This document shows positions 31,500 to 41,064 of a DNA stretch of 64,000 bases, piece by piece (the stretch's first letter is position 1; each line of letters opens with the position of its first letter). The DNA comes from CAVSWT01 sp963777515 (lineage in GTDB: Bacteria; Bacteroidota; Ignavibacteria; Ignavibacteriales; Ignavibacteriaceae), in contig CAVZQU010000015.1 of NCBI GenBank assembly GCA_963777515.1, positions 124,001 to 188,000 on the forward strand, written 5' to 3'. The notes beneath the pieces were generated by a model. The model was not told the origin of the DNA. It worked only from the letters and a program-made list of their open reading frames with translations, and ran no database searches. Position numbers and translations under genes: made by a program.

Positions 31500-32218
31500 A
31501 TGTTTAGAAAGCATTTTTTTATGTAATCATCGTTTCAAGTGTATCTCTTGCCCAGATAGTAGGCCCAAAAATTTCAGTTCAGCCAATGAAATATGATTTC
31601 GGAAATATAGTTCAAGGTGAAAAAGTCAGCCATATTTTTACAATTACTAATACAGGCGGTGCAGAATTACTAATAAAAGATGTTCGTGCTTCTTGCGGAT
31701 GTACTGCTGCAAATCCCGAAAAAAATAAATTAGCACCAAATGAATCAACTGAATTAAAGGTTGAATTTAATTCAGCATATAAATCGGGAAAACAAATTAA
31801 ATATGTATATATTGAATCAAATGATCCTGAAAATAAACAGTTAAAAATTCAGTTTGATGGTAACGTAATTCTAAAAACTGATACAACAAAAAAAGCTTCT
31901 GCTCCCAAAATATATTTCCCCGAAAATGAACACGATTTTGGAAAAGTTAAAGAAGGCAAATCCGTCGATTTTACATTTAAGTTTATGAATAAAGGTAATT
32001 CTCTTTTAGAGATTAAAAGTGTTAATACATCATGTGGTTGTACAGCAGCAGTGTTGAGTGATAAAAAAATTAATCCGGGAAAAGAAGGATCAATAAGAGT
32101 TGAATTTGATTCTACACATAAATCCGGTGAAGTTACAAGAACTATTGCTGTTACTTCAAATGATCCTGAAGAACCGAATAAAATTCTTATTATCAAAGCT
32201 GATGTTCAAAAAAATTAA
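31500..32218 (+). CDS. Exported DUF1573 protein with two repeats, frame break in signal peptide
   Basis: Two DUF1573 (ASH-like) domains stand in tandem, each opening with DFG and holding CGCTAA (about 31600-31860 and 31930-32200). The conserved part starts at ATG 31586, but the upstream bases encode a good signal peptide if one T is added to the seven-T run at 31514-31520: from ATG 31500 it then reads MFRKHFFYVIIVSSVSLAQ. The gene therefore probably starts at 31500, two bases past tsaB. The domain is common in secreted Bacteroidota proteins and its function is unknown; each CGC pair may form a disulphide. Confidence 0.82.
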
Positions 32219-32237
32219 TTAAATTTGAGTTAATTAT

Positions 32238-33077
32238 ATGCCGTGGTTTAAAAGAACAAAAGAAAATATTTCTCCTGATACACAGAAAAAAGATTTGCCG
32301 GACGGGTTATGGGAAAAATGTCCAAGCTGTAATGAAATAATTCACAAGAAACAATTGGAAGCAAATCTTTGGACGTGTTTGAAATGCGGTTACCATTTCA
32401 GGATTGGAAGTTCAGAATACATTTCAATTATTCTTGACGAAGGCAGCTTTAAAGAAATTGAAAAGAAAATGAAATCTGCTGATCCGCTGCAGTTTGTGGA
32501 TACAAAAAAATATTCATCACGAATTCCGGATACAATTAAAAAAACCGGATTGAATGATGCAGTTAAAACTGGTACTGGAAAAATTAATGGACTTGAAGTT
32601 GCATTTGGCTGCATGGATTTTTCATTTATCGGCGGAAGTATGGGCTCAGTTGTTGGGGAGAAAATAGCAAGACTGACTGATAGAGCTTTTAAAAATAAAA
32701 TCCCCTTAATAATTGTTTCTGCAAGCGGCGGGGCAAGGATGATGGAAGGAGCATTTTCATTAATGCAAATGGCTAAAACTAGTGCCAGATTAGCAAGGTT
32801 AGCTGAAGCAAAGATTCCATATATTTCCATACTTACAGATCCGACTACCGGAGGAACAACAGCTAGTTATGCAATGCTTGGTGATATTCATATAGCAGAA
32901 CCCCAGGCTTTAATTGGTTTTGCCGGGCCGCGTGTTATTAAACAAACAATCGGAAAAGATTTGCCTGCTGGTTTTCAGCGTTCTGAATTTTTGTTAGAAC
33001 ATGGATTTGTGGATATTATTTCTCCTAGAAAAGATTTAAAAGATAATCTGTTCAATATATTGTCCCTGATGAATTGA
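32238..33077 (+). CDS. accD: Acetyl-CoA carboxylase carboxyltransferase subunit beta
   Basis: A 279-residue subunit of the enzyme making malonyl-CoA for fatty acid synthesis. The N-terminal zinc ribbon is intact (Cys28, Cys31, Cys47, Cys50), followed by the crotonase-type core with GGSMGSVVGEK, SASGGARMMEG and TDPTTGGTTASYAMLGD. The stop overlaps the TTG start of panC. birA, whose product biotinylates the partner protein AccB, lies 1.6 kb away on the other strand. Confidence 0.95.
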   Translation: MPWFKRTKENISPDTQKKDLPDGLWEKCPSCNEIIHKKQLEANLWTCLKCGYHFRIGSSEYISIILDEGSFKEIEKKMKSADPLQFVDTKKYSSRIPDTIKKTGLNDAVKTGTGKINGLEVAFGCMDFSFIGGSMGSVVGEKIARLTDRAFKNKIPLIIVSASGGARMMEGAFSLMQMAKTSARLARLAEAKIPYISILTDPTTGGTTASYAMLGDIHIAEPQALIGFAGPRVIKQTIGKDLPAGFQRSEFLLEHGFVDIISPRKDLKDNLFNILSLMN

Positions 33078-33938
33078 AAATTCATATTAAGACTGTAGAA
33101 ACTGTTGAGGAGATGCATAAGCTTTCCTCAAAATTCAAAAAAGAAGGGAAGTTAATCGGATTAGTTCCCACCATGGGTTATTTGCATGAAGGCCATCTAT
33201 CATTAGTTGAAAAATCGAAATCAATTTGCGATGTAACTGTTGTTTCCATTTTTGTTAATCCAACCCAGTTTGCTCCAAATGAAGATTTAAAATCTTACCC
33301 ACGAGATTTTGAAAGAGATAAAAAATTATTATCGCAAAAAGGTGTTGATGTAATTTTCAATCCATCAGTTGAAGAAATATATCCATAAAGATTTTCAAAC
33401 AAATGTTGAAGTTGCAAGTATAGCAAAAATTCTGGAAGGAGAATCACGCCCGACGCATTTCAAAGGAGTAACAACTATAGTTTCTATATTGTTTAATAGT
33501 GTTTCTCCTCATTATGCTTTCTTTGGACAGAAAGATGCACAGCAGGTAGCCATAATTCAGCAAATGGTTAATGATTTAAAGTTTGATATAAAAATTATTG
33601 TCTGCCCGATTGTTCGAGAAAAGGATGGATTGGCAATGAGTTCAAGAAATGTTTACCTAACTGAACAAGAAAGGGAAGATGCACTAGTCCTTTCAAAATC
33701 ATTAAAGCTAGCTGAAGAAATGATTAAACAAGGTGAAAGAATCGCAAAAGAAATTATTTCTAATATGAAGAAGTTGATTCAGCAAGTCAAATCTTCAAAT
33801 TTGGATTATATTCAAATAGTGGAAGCTAGTAAATTTAATTTTGTTGATGATTTAATTGATGGAAAGGAATACTATATTTTAATAGCCTGTAAAATCGGCA
33901 AGACAAGATTGATTGACAACATAAAAATAAAAATTTAA
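33074..33938 (+). CDS. panC: Pantothenate synthetase PanC, one frame break
   Basis: About 288 codons joining pantoate and beta-alanine in vitamin B5 synthesis. Motifs: VPTMGYLHEGHLSL, FVNPTQF, FGQKDAQQ and MSSRNVYL, all typical of PanC. TTG 33074 overlaps the accD stop. The frame breaks at about 33384: EEIYP is followed by TAA, while removing one T gives EEIYPKDFQTNVEV, the expected family sequence. The second part starts inside the first (33369) and runs to 33938. The enzyme is often needed for growth, so sequence error is likely. It converges with coaX, whose stop is six bases away. Confidence 0.9.
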
Positions 33939-33944
33939 TTCACT

Positions 33945-34710
33945 CTACTTTTTATTAATATCCCACACTGCTTTTACTCCCAACAAGACTAACGATTCTT
34001 CAAATTTGTATCGAAAATTAATGTGACTTAAAATGTCCTTAGCATTTCCACCAGTAGCATAAATAAAAATATTTTCTCCATGATATTCATTTTTAAGATA
34101 ATTAATTGTTTTTTCCATTAATCCCAAAGTTGAATTTAAAACCCCGCTGGCAATTGATTGCTTAGTATCTGTGCCAATGAAACTTTCAAAATTATTTATT
34201 CCAACCTCCGGAAGCTGAGCTGTATTCTTTTGTAAAGAATTAAACATTGTTTTTATTCCGGGAGCAATTATTCCTCCCAAAAAAACTCCTGGATGCTGAA
34301 CAAAGTTAATTGTTGTAGCGGTTCCAAAATCAATTGTAATTATAAAATCTTTATCAGAATAATTTATAAAATTATTTGATTGCTTGAATAAAAAGAAAGC
34401 TCCTTCAGCAGAACATAATCTATCAATTCCAAGTGTATCTAGGTGATTTATATTCATTCTTTAAATTGAATTTTGAATTTGCCGAAATAATAAATGGTAA
34501 GATTTTCAAATACTTATTTAAATGCTCACTTAAAGAGTTAGCAGTTGATGGAACAACCGAAGAAATTGCAATGTCAATAATATCCTTTTTTGAAGAAGAG
34601 TAATTAAGTAATGAACCGATATCTGTAAAAGATTTAATTTCACGAATATCATTATCTTCAAATAAAGCAGTTTTAATTCTGGTATTTCCAATGTCGATTG
34701 CTAAAAGCAT
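33945..34710 (-). CDS. coaX: Type III pantothenate kinase CoaX, one frame break
   Basis: About 255 codons. From the start at 34710, LAIDIGNTRIK is the ASKHA phosphate motif; later come GIDRLCSAEGAF, TIDFGTATTIN and GGIIAPGI, all CoaX signatures. It phosphorylates pantothenate, the step after PanC. The frame changes near 34440; dropping one A gives YKSPDTLGIDR. birA lies 12 bases upstream, the usual birA-coaX pairing. Confidence 0.9.
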
Positions 34711-34722
34711 ATTTAACTTATT

Positions 34723-35496
34723 TTAGCCTAAACTGACATCACCAAAATGGATTTTTTCTATCTTATTTCCAACTCTTAGTAGTAGAAATCCATTTTCGTC
34801 GATATCATTAAAAATTCCGTATATTGATTTATCTCCATCTGTGATCGATATTTTTTCTCCTAACATTCTACAGCGGGCTTTCCAATCATTTATAATTTCA
34901 TCTGAATTTTTTTCAACATTGCTTAATGTATCTTCAAAAATATTTAAAAATTCGGAAAGCAGCTTTTCCCTTTCAACAGTTTCATTGGTTTCATGTTTAA
35001 TTGATGTGGGGGGATAGTTATAAACACCTTGAAATAAAGTTTGATTTACATTCAATCCAACTCCAATAACTAATCTTTCAACTGTACTACCTTGTGAAAG
35101 AGATTCCATTAAAATTCCCGCAGTTTTTTTCCCATTAATTAAAATATCATTAGGCCATTTTAATTCAGTTTTTAACTGAAATAAATTTTCAATTGACAGA
35201 GCTACTGAAAGTGAAGCTGCAAAGTTTATCATGTTCATATATTTCTTTAGATACTTTTTATCAGTCAATAAAATAGAAAATGTCAAATTTTGATCTTTAG
35301 CGCTGTACCAAATTCTATCTTTTCTTCCTTTTCCTTTTATTTGCTTTTCTGCCAGGGCTACTGTTCCGTTAATGCCAAATTTATTTTCTTTATTCAGCAA
35401 TAAGGTATTTGTCGATTCAACTTCATCACAATAAATAAAATTTCTTCCAATAAAATCTGTATCAAGTTTTATATCAAAGTTTTCTAAATTAAACAA
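34723..35496 (-). CDS. birA: Biotin--[acetyl-CoA-carboxylase] ligase
   Basis: A 257-residue biotin protein ligase without the N-terminal DNA-binding domain (class I). Motifs: EVESTNTLL, the biotinoyl-AMP-binding KGKGRKDRIW (usually GRGRxGRxW), LKWPNDILINGKKTAGIL, GVGLNVNQ and a C-terminal SH3-like segment. It attaches biotin to AccB. It starts at 35496, diverging from the hsp20 gene. Confidence 0.93.
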   Translation of the reverse strand: MFNLENFDIKLDTDFIGRNFIYCDEVESTNTLLLNKENKFGINGTVALAEKQIKGKGRKDRIWYSAKDQNLTFSILLTDKKYLKKYMNMINFAASLSVALSIENLFQLKTELKWPNDILINGKKTAGILMESLSQGSTVERLVIGVGLNVNQTLFQGVYNYPPTSIKHETNETVEREKLLSEFLNIFEDTLSNVEKNSDEIINDWKARCRMLGEKISITDGDKSIYGIFNDIDENGFLLLRVGNKIEKIHFGDVSLG

Positions 35497-35594
35497 TTTT
35501 ATACCTCGGGAAAATTTTAACTACAAATATAAAATATTTGAAATATTGTCAGAATTGTTATGCAATAAATATTTGGTTATGACATATAGACGCA

Positions 35595-35625
35595 TTGACT
35601 GACAAACTTAACATTCATTTATAAT
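35595..35625 (+). promoter_or_regulatory. Possible promoter of the hsp20-dnaK region
   Basis: TTGACT (35595-35600) and TATAAT (35620-35625) with a 19-base spacer in the divergent region before hsp20. The -10 is ideal; the spacer is long. No CIRCE inverted repeat or sigma-32-type site was found. Confidence 0.4.
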
Positions 35626-35765
35626 CGCCAATAATGTACTGTAACTCATTTATATTATTAGAGTTAAAGGGCTACGACCTAATTGGTACAATGGTTGATA
35701 GTGTAACAACATGTTTGAAAATGTATAGATCAACCAATAAATAAACTTTCAAAGGAGCTGAGAAA

Positions 35766-36204
35766 ATGACACTAATTAAATTTGAACCCCTACGGGAATT
35801 GGAAAGCTTTAATGATAGAGTCCAAAAATTTTTTAATGGATTTCCAAGTTTTGGTTTAGATATGGAAAGCTCATTTAATCCGAGAATAGATGTTTCTGAA
35901 GATGAGAAACACATTTTTATTGAAGCTGAGATACCTGGGGTAAAAAAAGGCGATATTAATATTTCTCTTCAAGATAATATTCTTACTATCAAAGGTGAGA
36001 AGAAATCAATAAAAGAAGATGAAGAAAGAAAAGAGCTATTTCAGAAGTGAAAGATCATATGGCTCATTTACAAGAAGCTTTACTTTACCTGCCGAAGTTA
36101 ATCCTGATAAAGTTGATGCAAAATTTGAAGATGGAATATTAAATGTAACTTTAGCAAAAATTCATCCTCAACCAAAAAAAGAAAAATTAATCGAAATAAA
36201 ATAG
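35766..36204 (+). CDS. Hsp20/alpha-crystallin small heat shock protein, one frame break
   Basis: About 145 codons. The alpha-crystallin domain shows PRIDVSEDEKHIFIEAEIPG, then ILTIKGEKK, and after the break YGSFTRSFTLPAEVNPDKVDA and FEDGILNVTLAK, with a final IEIK. The first part ends early at 36050; removing one A from the GAAAAG run near 36030-36036 gives EERKSYFRSERSYG. A strong AAAGGAG (35751-35757) sets the start. It is an ATP-independent holdase, first of three chaperone genes. Confidence 0.9.
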
Positions 36205-36227
36205 GTTAAACTAAATTTGAAACTAAA

Positions 36228-36255
36228 AGCGGCAGTAATTGCCGCTATCTTTTAA
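36228..36255 (+). terminator. Hairpin between hsp20 and dnaK
   Basis: AGCGGCA (36228-36234) pairs with TGCCGCT (36240-36246), followed by ATCTTTTAAA. It could end the hsp20 transcript or only attenuate it, since dnaK starts 19 bases later. Confidence 0.6.
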
Positions 36256-36274
36256 ACTTAAGGAGTGAAATATA

Positions 36275-38215
36275 ATGGGTAAAATAATTGGAATTGACCT
36301 GGGAACAACAAACTCGTGTGTAGCTGTGATGGAAGGTAACGATCCGGTGGTTATACCAAATTCTGAAGGAGGAAGGACTACTCCTTCTGTAGTTGCATTT
36401 ACAAAAAATGGAGAAAGATTAGTCGGCCAGCCAGCTAAAAGACAGGCAATAACTAATCCGAAGAATACAGTTTTTTCTATAAAAAGATTTATGGGCAGAT
36501 TGATTAATGAAGTAGGAGACGAAAAACAAAAAGTTCCTTACGAAGTCATTTCCGGTGATGGAAGCTCCGCTAGAGTTAAAATTGGCGATAGAGTTTATTC
36601 TCCGCCAGAAATTAGCGCAATGATCTTACAGAAGATGAAAAAAACTGCTGAAGAATATTTAGGCCAGGAAGTTACCGAAGCTGTAATTACGGTTCCTGCT
36701 TATTTTAATGATTCTCAAAGACAGGCTACAAAAGATGCAGGTGAAATTGCCGGGCTTCAAGTTAGAAGAATAATAAATGAACCTACTGCCGCAGCATTAG
36801 CTTATGGGCTGGATAAAAAAGGAAAAGACCACACAGTTGCTGTTTATGATTTAGGCGGAGGTACTTTTGATATTTCAATTCTTCAGTTAGGCGATGGTGT
36901 TTTTGAAGTTAAATCTTCAAACGGTGATGGACATCTTGGCGGTGATGATTTTGACCAAAGATTAATAGACTTTTTAGCTGATGAATTTAAGAAACAAGAA
37001 AGCATTGATTTACGTAAAGATCCGATGGCATTGCAGAGATTAAAAGAAGCTGCTGAGAAAGCTAAAATCGAGTTGTCTTCTTCAGCTTCTACAGATGTTA
37101 ATTTGCCATTTATAACTGCTACACAAGATGGCCCAAAACACTTAAACATCAATATATCAAGAGCTAAGTTTGAACAATTGATTGATGATTTGGTTCAGCG
37201 TACAAAAGCTCCTTGCGAAAAAGCTTTGAAGGATGCAAATGTATCTGCTTCAAATATTGATGAAGTTATACTTGTCGGTGGTTCTTCAAGAATACCTATG
37301 GTTCAAGAATTAGTAAAAAATATTTTTGGCAGAGAACCGCATAAAGGTGTAAACCCGGATGAAGTTGTTGCAATCGGCGCTGGAATTCAAGGCGGTGTTT
37401 TAGCTGGTGATGTTAAAGATGTACTTCTTCTTGATGTTACTCCGCTTGCACTTGGAATTGAAACTCTTGGCGGTGTTATGACAAAATTAATTGAATCGAA
37501 TACTACTATTCCTACAAAGAAAAGTGAAGTGTTTTCAACTGCTTCCGATAGCCAGCCTTCTGTTGAAATTCATGTACTTCAGGGTGAACGTCCGATGGCA
37601 GCAGATAATAGAACTTTGGGAAGATTTCATCTTGATGGAATTCCACCTGCTCCAAGAGGTGTTCCCCAGATTGAAGTTACATTTGATATTGATGCAAACG
37701 GTATTATGCATGTCAGTGCAAAAGATAAAGCTACCGGCAAAGAACAGAGTATTAGAATTACTTCTTCCAGCGGATTAAGCAAAGATGATATTGAAAAAAT
37801 GAAAAATGATGCTAAAGAACATGCTGCTGAAGATAAAAAGAAAAAAGAATCTGTTGAAGTTAAGAATCAAGCAGACAGCTTAGTATTCCAGACTAAGAAA
37901 CAGATTGAAGAAATGAAAGATAAAATTCCTGCTGATTCAAAGTCCAGGCTTGAAGCAGAAATAAAAAAAGTTGAAGATGCAATTGCTTCAAATAATACTG
38001 AACAAATGAAATCTGCAACTGAATCTTTGAATAAAGTATGGAGTGAAGTAGCTTCTACTCTTTATTCACAAACCGGTGATGCCGGGCAAGGCGGTCCTCA
38101 GGCAGAACAGCAGCAGCAGTCTGCTCCTTCAGATGACGGTGGAAAAGAAAAAGAAGATGTTCAAGATGCATCTTACGAAGTAGTTGATGATGATGAAAAG
38201 AAAGATAAAAAATAA
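36275..38215 (+). CDS. dnaK: Chaperone protein DnaK
   Basis: A 646-residue Hsp70. The ATPase domain begins GIDLGTTNSCVAVM and contains AVITVPAYFNDSQRQATKDA, NEPTAAALAYG, YDLGGGTFDIS and ILVGGSSRIPMV. The substrate-binding domain holds LLDVTPLALGIET, and the tail is glutamine-rich before an acidic end (DDDEKKDKK). A TAAGGAGTG site precedes the ATG. No dnaJ or grpE is adjacent; the neighbours are two different small heat-shock genes. Confidence 0.98.
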   Translation: MGKIIGIDLGTTNSCVAVMEGNDPVVIPNSEGGRTTPSVVAFTKNGERLVGQPAKRQAITNPKNTVFSIKRFMGRLINEVGDEKQKVPYEVISGDGSSARVKIGDRVYSPPEISAMILQKMKKTAEEYLGQEVTEAVITVPAYFNDSQRQATKDAGEIAGLQVRRIINEPTAAALAYGLDKKGKDHTVAVYDLGGGTFDISILQLGDGVFEVKSSNGDGHLGGDDFDQRLIDFLADEFKKQESIDLRKDPMALQRLKEAAEKAKIELSSSASTDVNLPFITATQDGPKHLNINISRAKFEQLIDDLVQRTKAPCEKALKDANVSASNIDEVILVGGSSRIPMVQELVKNIFGREPHKGVNPDEVVAIGAGIQGGVLAGDVKDVLLLDVTPLALGIETLGGVMTKLIESNTTIPTKKSEVFSTASDSQPSVEIHVLQGERPMAADNRTLGRFHLDGIPPAPRGVPQIEVTFDIDANGIMHVSAKDKATGKEQSIRITSSSGLSKDDIEKMKNDAKEHAAEDKKKKESVEVKNQADSLVFQTKKQIEEMKDKIPADSKSRLEAEIKKVEDAIASNNTEQMKSATESLNKVWSEVASTLYSQTGDAGQGGPQAEQQQQSAPSDDGGKEKEDVQDASYEVVDDDEKKDKK

Positions 38216-38299
38216 TTTAAATGTTACGCCGGATTCTATCCGGCAGTTAATTCAAAAATTTGAATTCAATAAATAAAAAATAATCGGAGGATTAAAAAA

Positions 38300-38701
38300 A
38301 TGAGCGACAATAAAGATGTGTTAAATGTTGAAAACCAAAAAGAAACCCAGGATTGGGAAACAGTATTAGAAAATGAAAGCACAGTTGCACCTTTTGTAGA
38401 TATTTATGAAACTGATGACGACTTTGCAATTGTAGCTAATATGCCTGGTGTTACCAAAGAAAATGTAAAACTAAAATTGGAAGAGGAATCTCTTACTATA
38501 TTTGGAAAGATAAATTACGACGAAGCTGTTAACCGCAAATATATTTTAAATGAAAATGCAGTTGGTAATTACTATAGAAAATTTAGAATTTCCAACAGTA
38601 TCGATGAAACAAAAATATCTGCTAAATATGAAAATGGACAGCTTGTCGTAAATCTTCCAAAACATGACAGACTGAAACCCAGAACAATCAATATCCAATA
38701 A
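38300..38701 (+). CDS. Second Hsp20-family small heat shock protein
   Basis: A 133-residue protein with an alpha-crystallin core: PFVDIYETDDDFAIVANMPG, KLEEESLTIFGK, YYRKFRISNSID and YENGQLVVNLPK. It is clearly different from the 35766 protein and has shorter termini. A CGGAGGA site lies before the ATG. A small hairpin (38228-38244) separates it from dnaK, and a strong terminator follows. Confidence 0.92.
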   Translation: MSDNKDVLNVENQKETQDWETVLENESTVAPFVDIYETDDDFAIVANMPGVTKENVKLKLEEESLTIFGKINYDEAVNRKYILNENAVGNYYRKFRISNSIDETKISAKYENGQLVVNLPKHDRLKPRTINIQ

Positions 38702-38720
38702 TTGGTAACGTACGACAAAT

Positions 38721-38750
38721 AAAAGCCCATCATTTTTGATGGGCTTTTTT
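38721..38750 (+). terminator. Rho-independent terminator of the chaperone cluster
   Basis: A 12-bp perfect stem (AAAAGCCCATCA, 38721-38732; TGATGGGCTTTT, 38737-38748), a TTTT loop and a T run. Confidence 0.94.
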
Positions 38751-38894
38751 ATTGTAAAGATGATTTGCTTTAGTGAACCTAAACCATCCTCAAATTTATA
38801 TTCTAATCTTAAAATATTCATGCCGTATATCATTTTAATTATTATTGAGTAATGATTATCTTTTACTCCAGAAATTTTATTTCATTGAAAGAAT

Positions 38895-39989
38895 TTGACA
38901 CACAGTTCCAAAAAAAATAGAATCATTTTTATAGATTTAATGAGAGCGTTTGCTGTTCTGCAAATGGTTCAAGGGCATACTACCGATGTGCTTTTAGCAA
39001 ACAGCTACCGGGATTTGGATAATCCTTTTTTTGCTTTATGGTTTTTTATGCGCGGTATGACAGCACCTATATTTATGTTTACTGCCGGTACCGTTTTTAC
39101 TTATTTATTTCGGCTTGCCAGGGAACCTTTCGAAGAAAATCCACGTGTTTCAAAAGGCATAAAAAGATTTTTGCTTTTAGTTAGTCTTGGATATCTACTT
39201 AGATACCCGGCCGCTACAATTATAAGCTTTAAACCAATATCACAGCAAAGCTGGAATACTTTTTTTGTTGTAGATGTTCTTCAATCCATTGGATTTGGGA
39301 TTCTCTTTCTGTTGACTTTAGCTTATGTGGCAGAAAAACTAAAAATGAATGACTACTATATATTTGGAATTGGTGGTGCCTTATTTTTTATAGTTGCTCC
39401 TTTTTTCGAAAAGATTGATTGGCTGAGTTTTTTGCCGAGGTTTTTAGCAGGATATTTTTATTCAGGGACAGGTTCTTTGTTTCCATTGTTTCCTTGGTGC
39501 GGTTATGTTATTATTGGAGGTGTACTAGGCAGCTATCTTGCTAAACATCCAAATGTATTTAAAACAAAGAATTTCAGCTTGAGGCTTTTTGTATCAGGCG
39601 TAATAATATTATTATTATCTCTAATTTCTACATTCTTATATGATAATTTTTATCATGAAAGCTTATACTGGTTAAATTCTTACAGCATTATTTTGTTGAG
39701 AGTTGGATTTGTATTAATATTGAATTCAATAGTTTCATTTATTTCTCAATCAATTGAGACAATCCCAAGATTTTTAATTTTAGTAGGAAGAAATACTTTA
39801 CTTATTTATATCGTTCATTTAGTAATATTATATGGCAGTGCATGGAATCCGGGTTTGTCAAATTCATTTGAAAAATCACTTACAGCATGGCAGACTTTTG
39901 CAACTGCAATGACTATGATTTTATTAATGTCTTTAATGGTGTGGGTGGTTCATAAATTTAAAATTAGGAATAAACAATTAGTAACTTAA
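38895..39989 (+). CDS. Multi-span acyltransferase-like membrane protein (DUF1624/HGSNAT-like)
   Basis: A 364-residue protein with about ten hydrophobic spans. The opening FIDLMRAFAVLQMVQGHTTD resembles the catalytic N-terminus of the heparan-alpha-glucosaminide N-acetyltransferase-like and acyltransferase-3 families, with the key His in QGH. PLFPWCGYVIIGGVLG in the middle is typical of DUF1624. Substrate unknown; such proteins often acetylate sugars across the membrane. The start is TTG 38895 with no clear ribosome site. ruvB begins 16 bases after its stop. Confidence 0.78.
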   Translation: MTHSSKKNRIIFIDLMRAFAVLQMVQGHTTDVLLANSYRDLDNPFFALWFFMRGMTAPIFMFTAGTVFTYLFRLAREPFEENPRVSKGIKRFLLLVSLGYLLRYPAATIISFKPISQQSWNTFFVVDVLQSIGFGILFLLTLAYVAEKLKMNDYYIFGIGGALFFIVAPFFEKIDWLSFLPRFLAGYFYSGTGSLFPLFPWCGYVIIGGVLGSYLAKHPNVFKTKNFSLRLFVSGVIILLLSLISTFLYDNFYHESLYWLNSYSIILLRVGFVLILNSIVSFISQSIETIPRFLILVGRNTLLIYIVHLVILYGSAWNPGLSNSFEKSLTAWQTFATAMTMILLMSLMVWVVHKFKIRNKQLVT

Positions 39990-40005
39990 AATTAAATTAG
40001 TTTAA

Positions 40006-41037
40006 ATGAGAAAATCCAATTCAACTACTCCGGATGCAATAACAGAAGAAAAAGTGTTTGAGCAGTCTTTGCGTCCAGAATCTATTACTGAGTTTTTTGG
40101 CCAATCTAGAATTACCGATAATTTAAAAGTATTTATTTCTGCCGCATTGAAAAGAGGCGAAGCGCTTGATCATGTTTTATTAACAGGACCTCCTGGTTTA
40201 GGTAAAACCACGTTAGCTCATATTATTGCAAAAGAAATGGGAGTTAGATTAAAAATTACATCTGGCCCCGTTTTAGAAAAGCCTGGTGACTTAGCTGGCT
40301 TGTTAACAACGCTCGAGGAAAATTCAGTCTTATTTATCGATGAGATTCACAGATTAAGTCCCGTTGTAGAAGAATATCTTTATTCCGCTATGGAAGATTA
40401 CAAGCTGGATATAATGATTGACAGTGGCCCTAATGCAAGAACGGTTCAAATTAAATTACCAAAATATACTTTGATTGGGGCAACTACCCGAGCTGGAATG
40501 CTGACTTCACCTTTGCGTGATAGGTTCGGGATAAAATTTAGATTTGATTACTATGATTCTGAAATATTAGATAGAATAATTTATCGTTCATCTGCAATTT
40601 TAAAAGTTAAAATTGATAAAGATGCTTCATTAGAAATTGCAAAACGTTCGAGAGGAACACCAAGAATTGCAAATAGATTGTTAAGAAGAACTCGCGATTT
40701 TGCAGATTATGAAGATAAAAGAATAATAGATGTAGATATTTCAAAGAAAGCTTTAAAAGCTCTTGAGGTTGATGAATTTGGTTTGGATGAAATGGATAAG
40801 GATATTATTCTAACCATAATTGAAAAATATAAAGGTGGCCCTGTCGGTCTTGGAACACTTGCAGTTGCTGTTAATGAAGATCCCGGAACAATTGAAGAAG
40901 TTTATGAACCTTTTTTAATCCAGCAAGGATTTATTCACCGAACCCCAAGAGGAAGAGAAGCAACTCATCTTGCATATAAAAGATTTGGAAAAGTAAAATT
41001 CGAAAACGACAAAGGGGAATCATTATTTGATAAATAG
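40006..41037 (+). CDS. ruvB: Holliday junction branch-migration helicase RuvB
   Basis: A 343-residue AAA+ motor. LRPESITEFFGQ opens the protein, the Walker A GPPGLGKT is at 61-68, Walker B and sensor region LFIDEIHRLSPVVEEYLY, GATTRAGMLTSPLRDRFG, and the winged-helix end PRGREATHLAYKRFG. It drives branch migration with RuvA and RuvC, neither of which is in the window. Confidence 0.97.
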   Translation: MRKSNSTTPDAITEEKVFEQSLRPESITEFFGQSRITDNLKVFISAALKRGEALDHVLLTGPPGLGKTTLAHIIAKEMGVRLKITSGPVLEKPGDLAGLLTTLEENSVLFIDEIHRLSPVVEEYLYSAMEDYKLDIMIDSGPNARTVQIKLPKYTLIGATTRAGMLTSPLRDRFGIKFRFDYYDSEILDRIIYRSSAILKVKIDKDASLEIAKRSRGTPRIANRLLRRTRDFADYEDKRIIDVDISKKALKALEVDEFGLDEMDKDIILTIIEKYKGGPVGLGTLAVAVNEDPGTIEEVYEPFLIQQGFIHRTPRGREATHLAYKRFGKVKFENDKGESLFDK

Positions 41038-41064
41038 TGTTTAAAATTAAAGGTGTCAATCATA

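Noticed and set aside
35684..35699. TGGTAC-N5-TTGAT as a sigma-54 promoter of hsp20
   Set aside because: The -12 half is poor and a good -10 hexamer lies upstream at 35620.
38228..38244. GCCGGAT/ATCCGGC hairpin after dnaK
   Set aside because: Clear 7-bp stem but no T run; not called a terminator.
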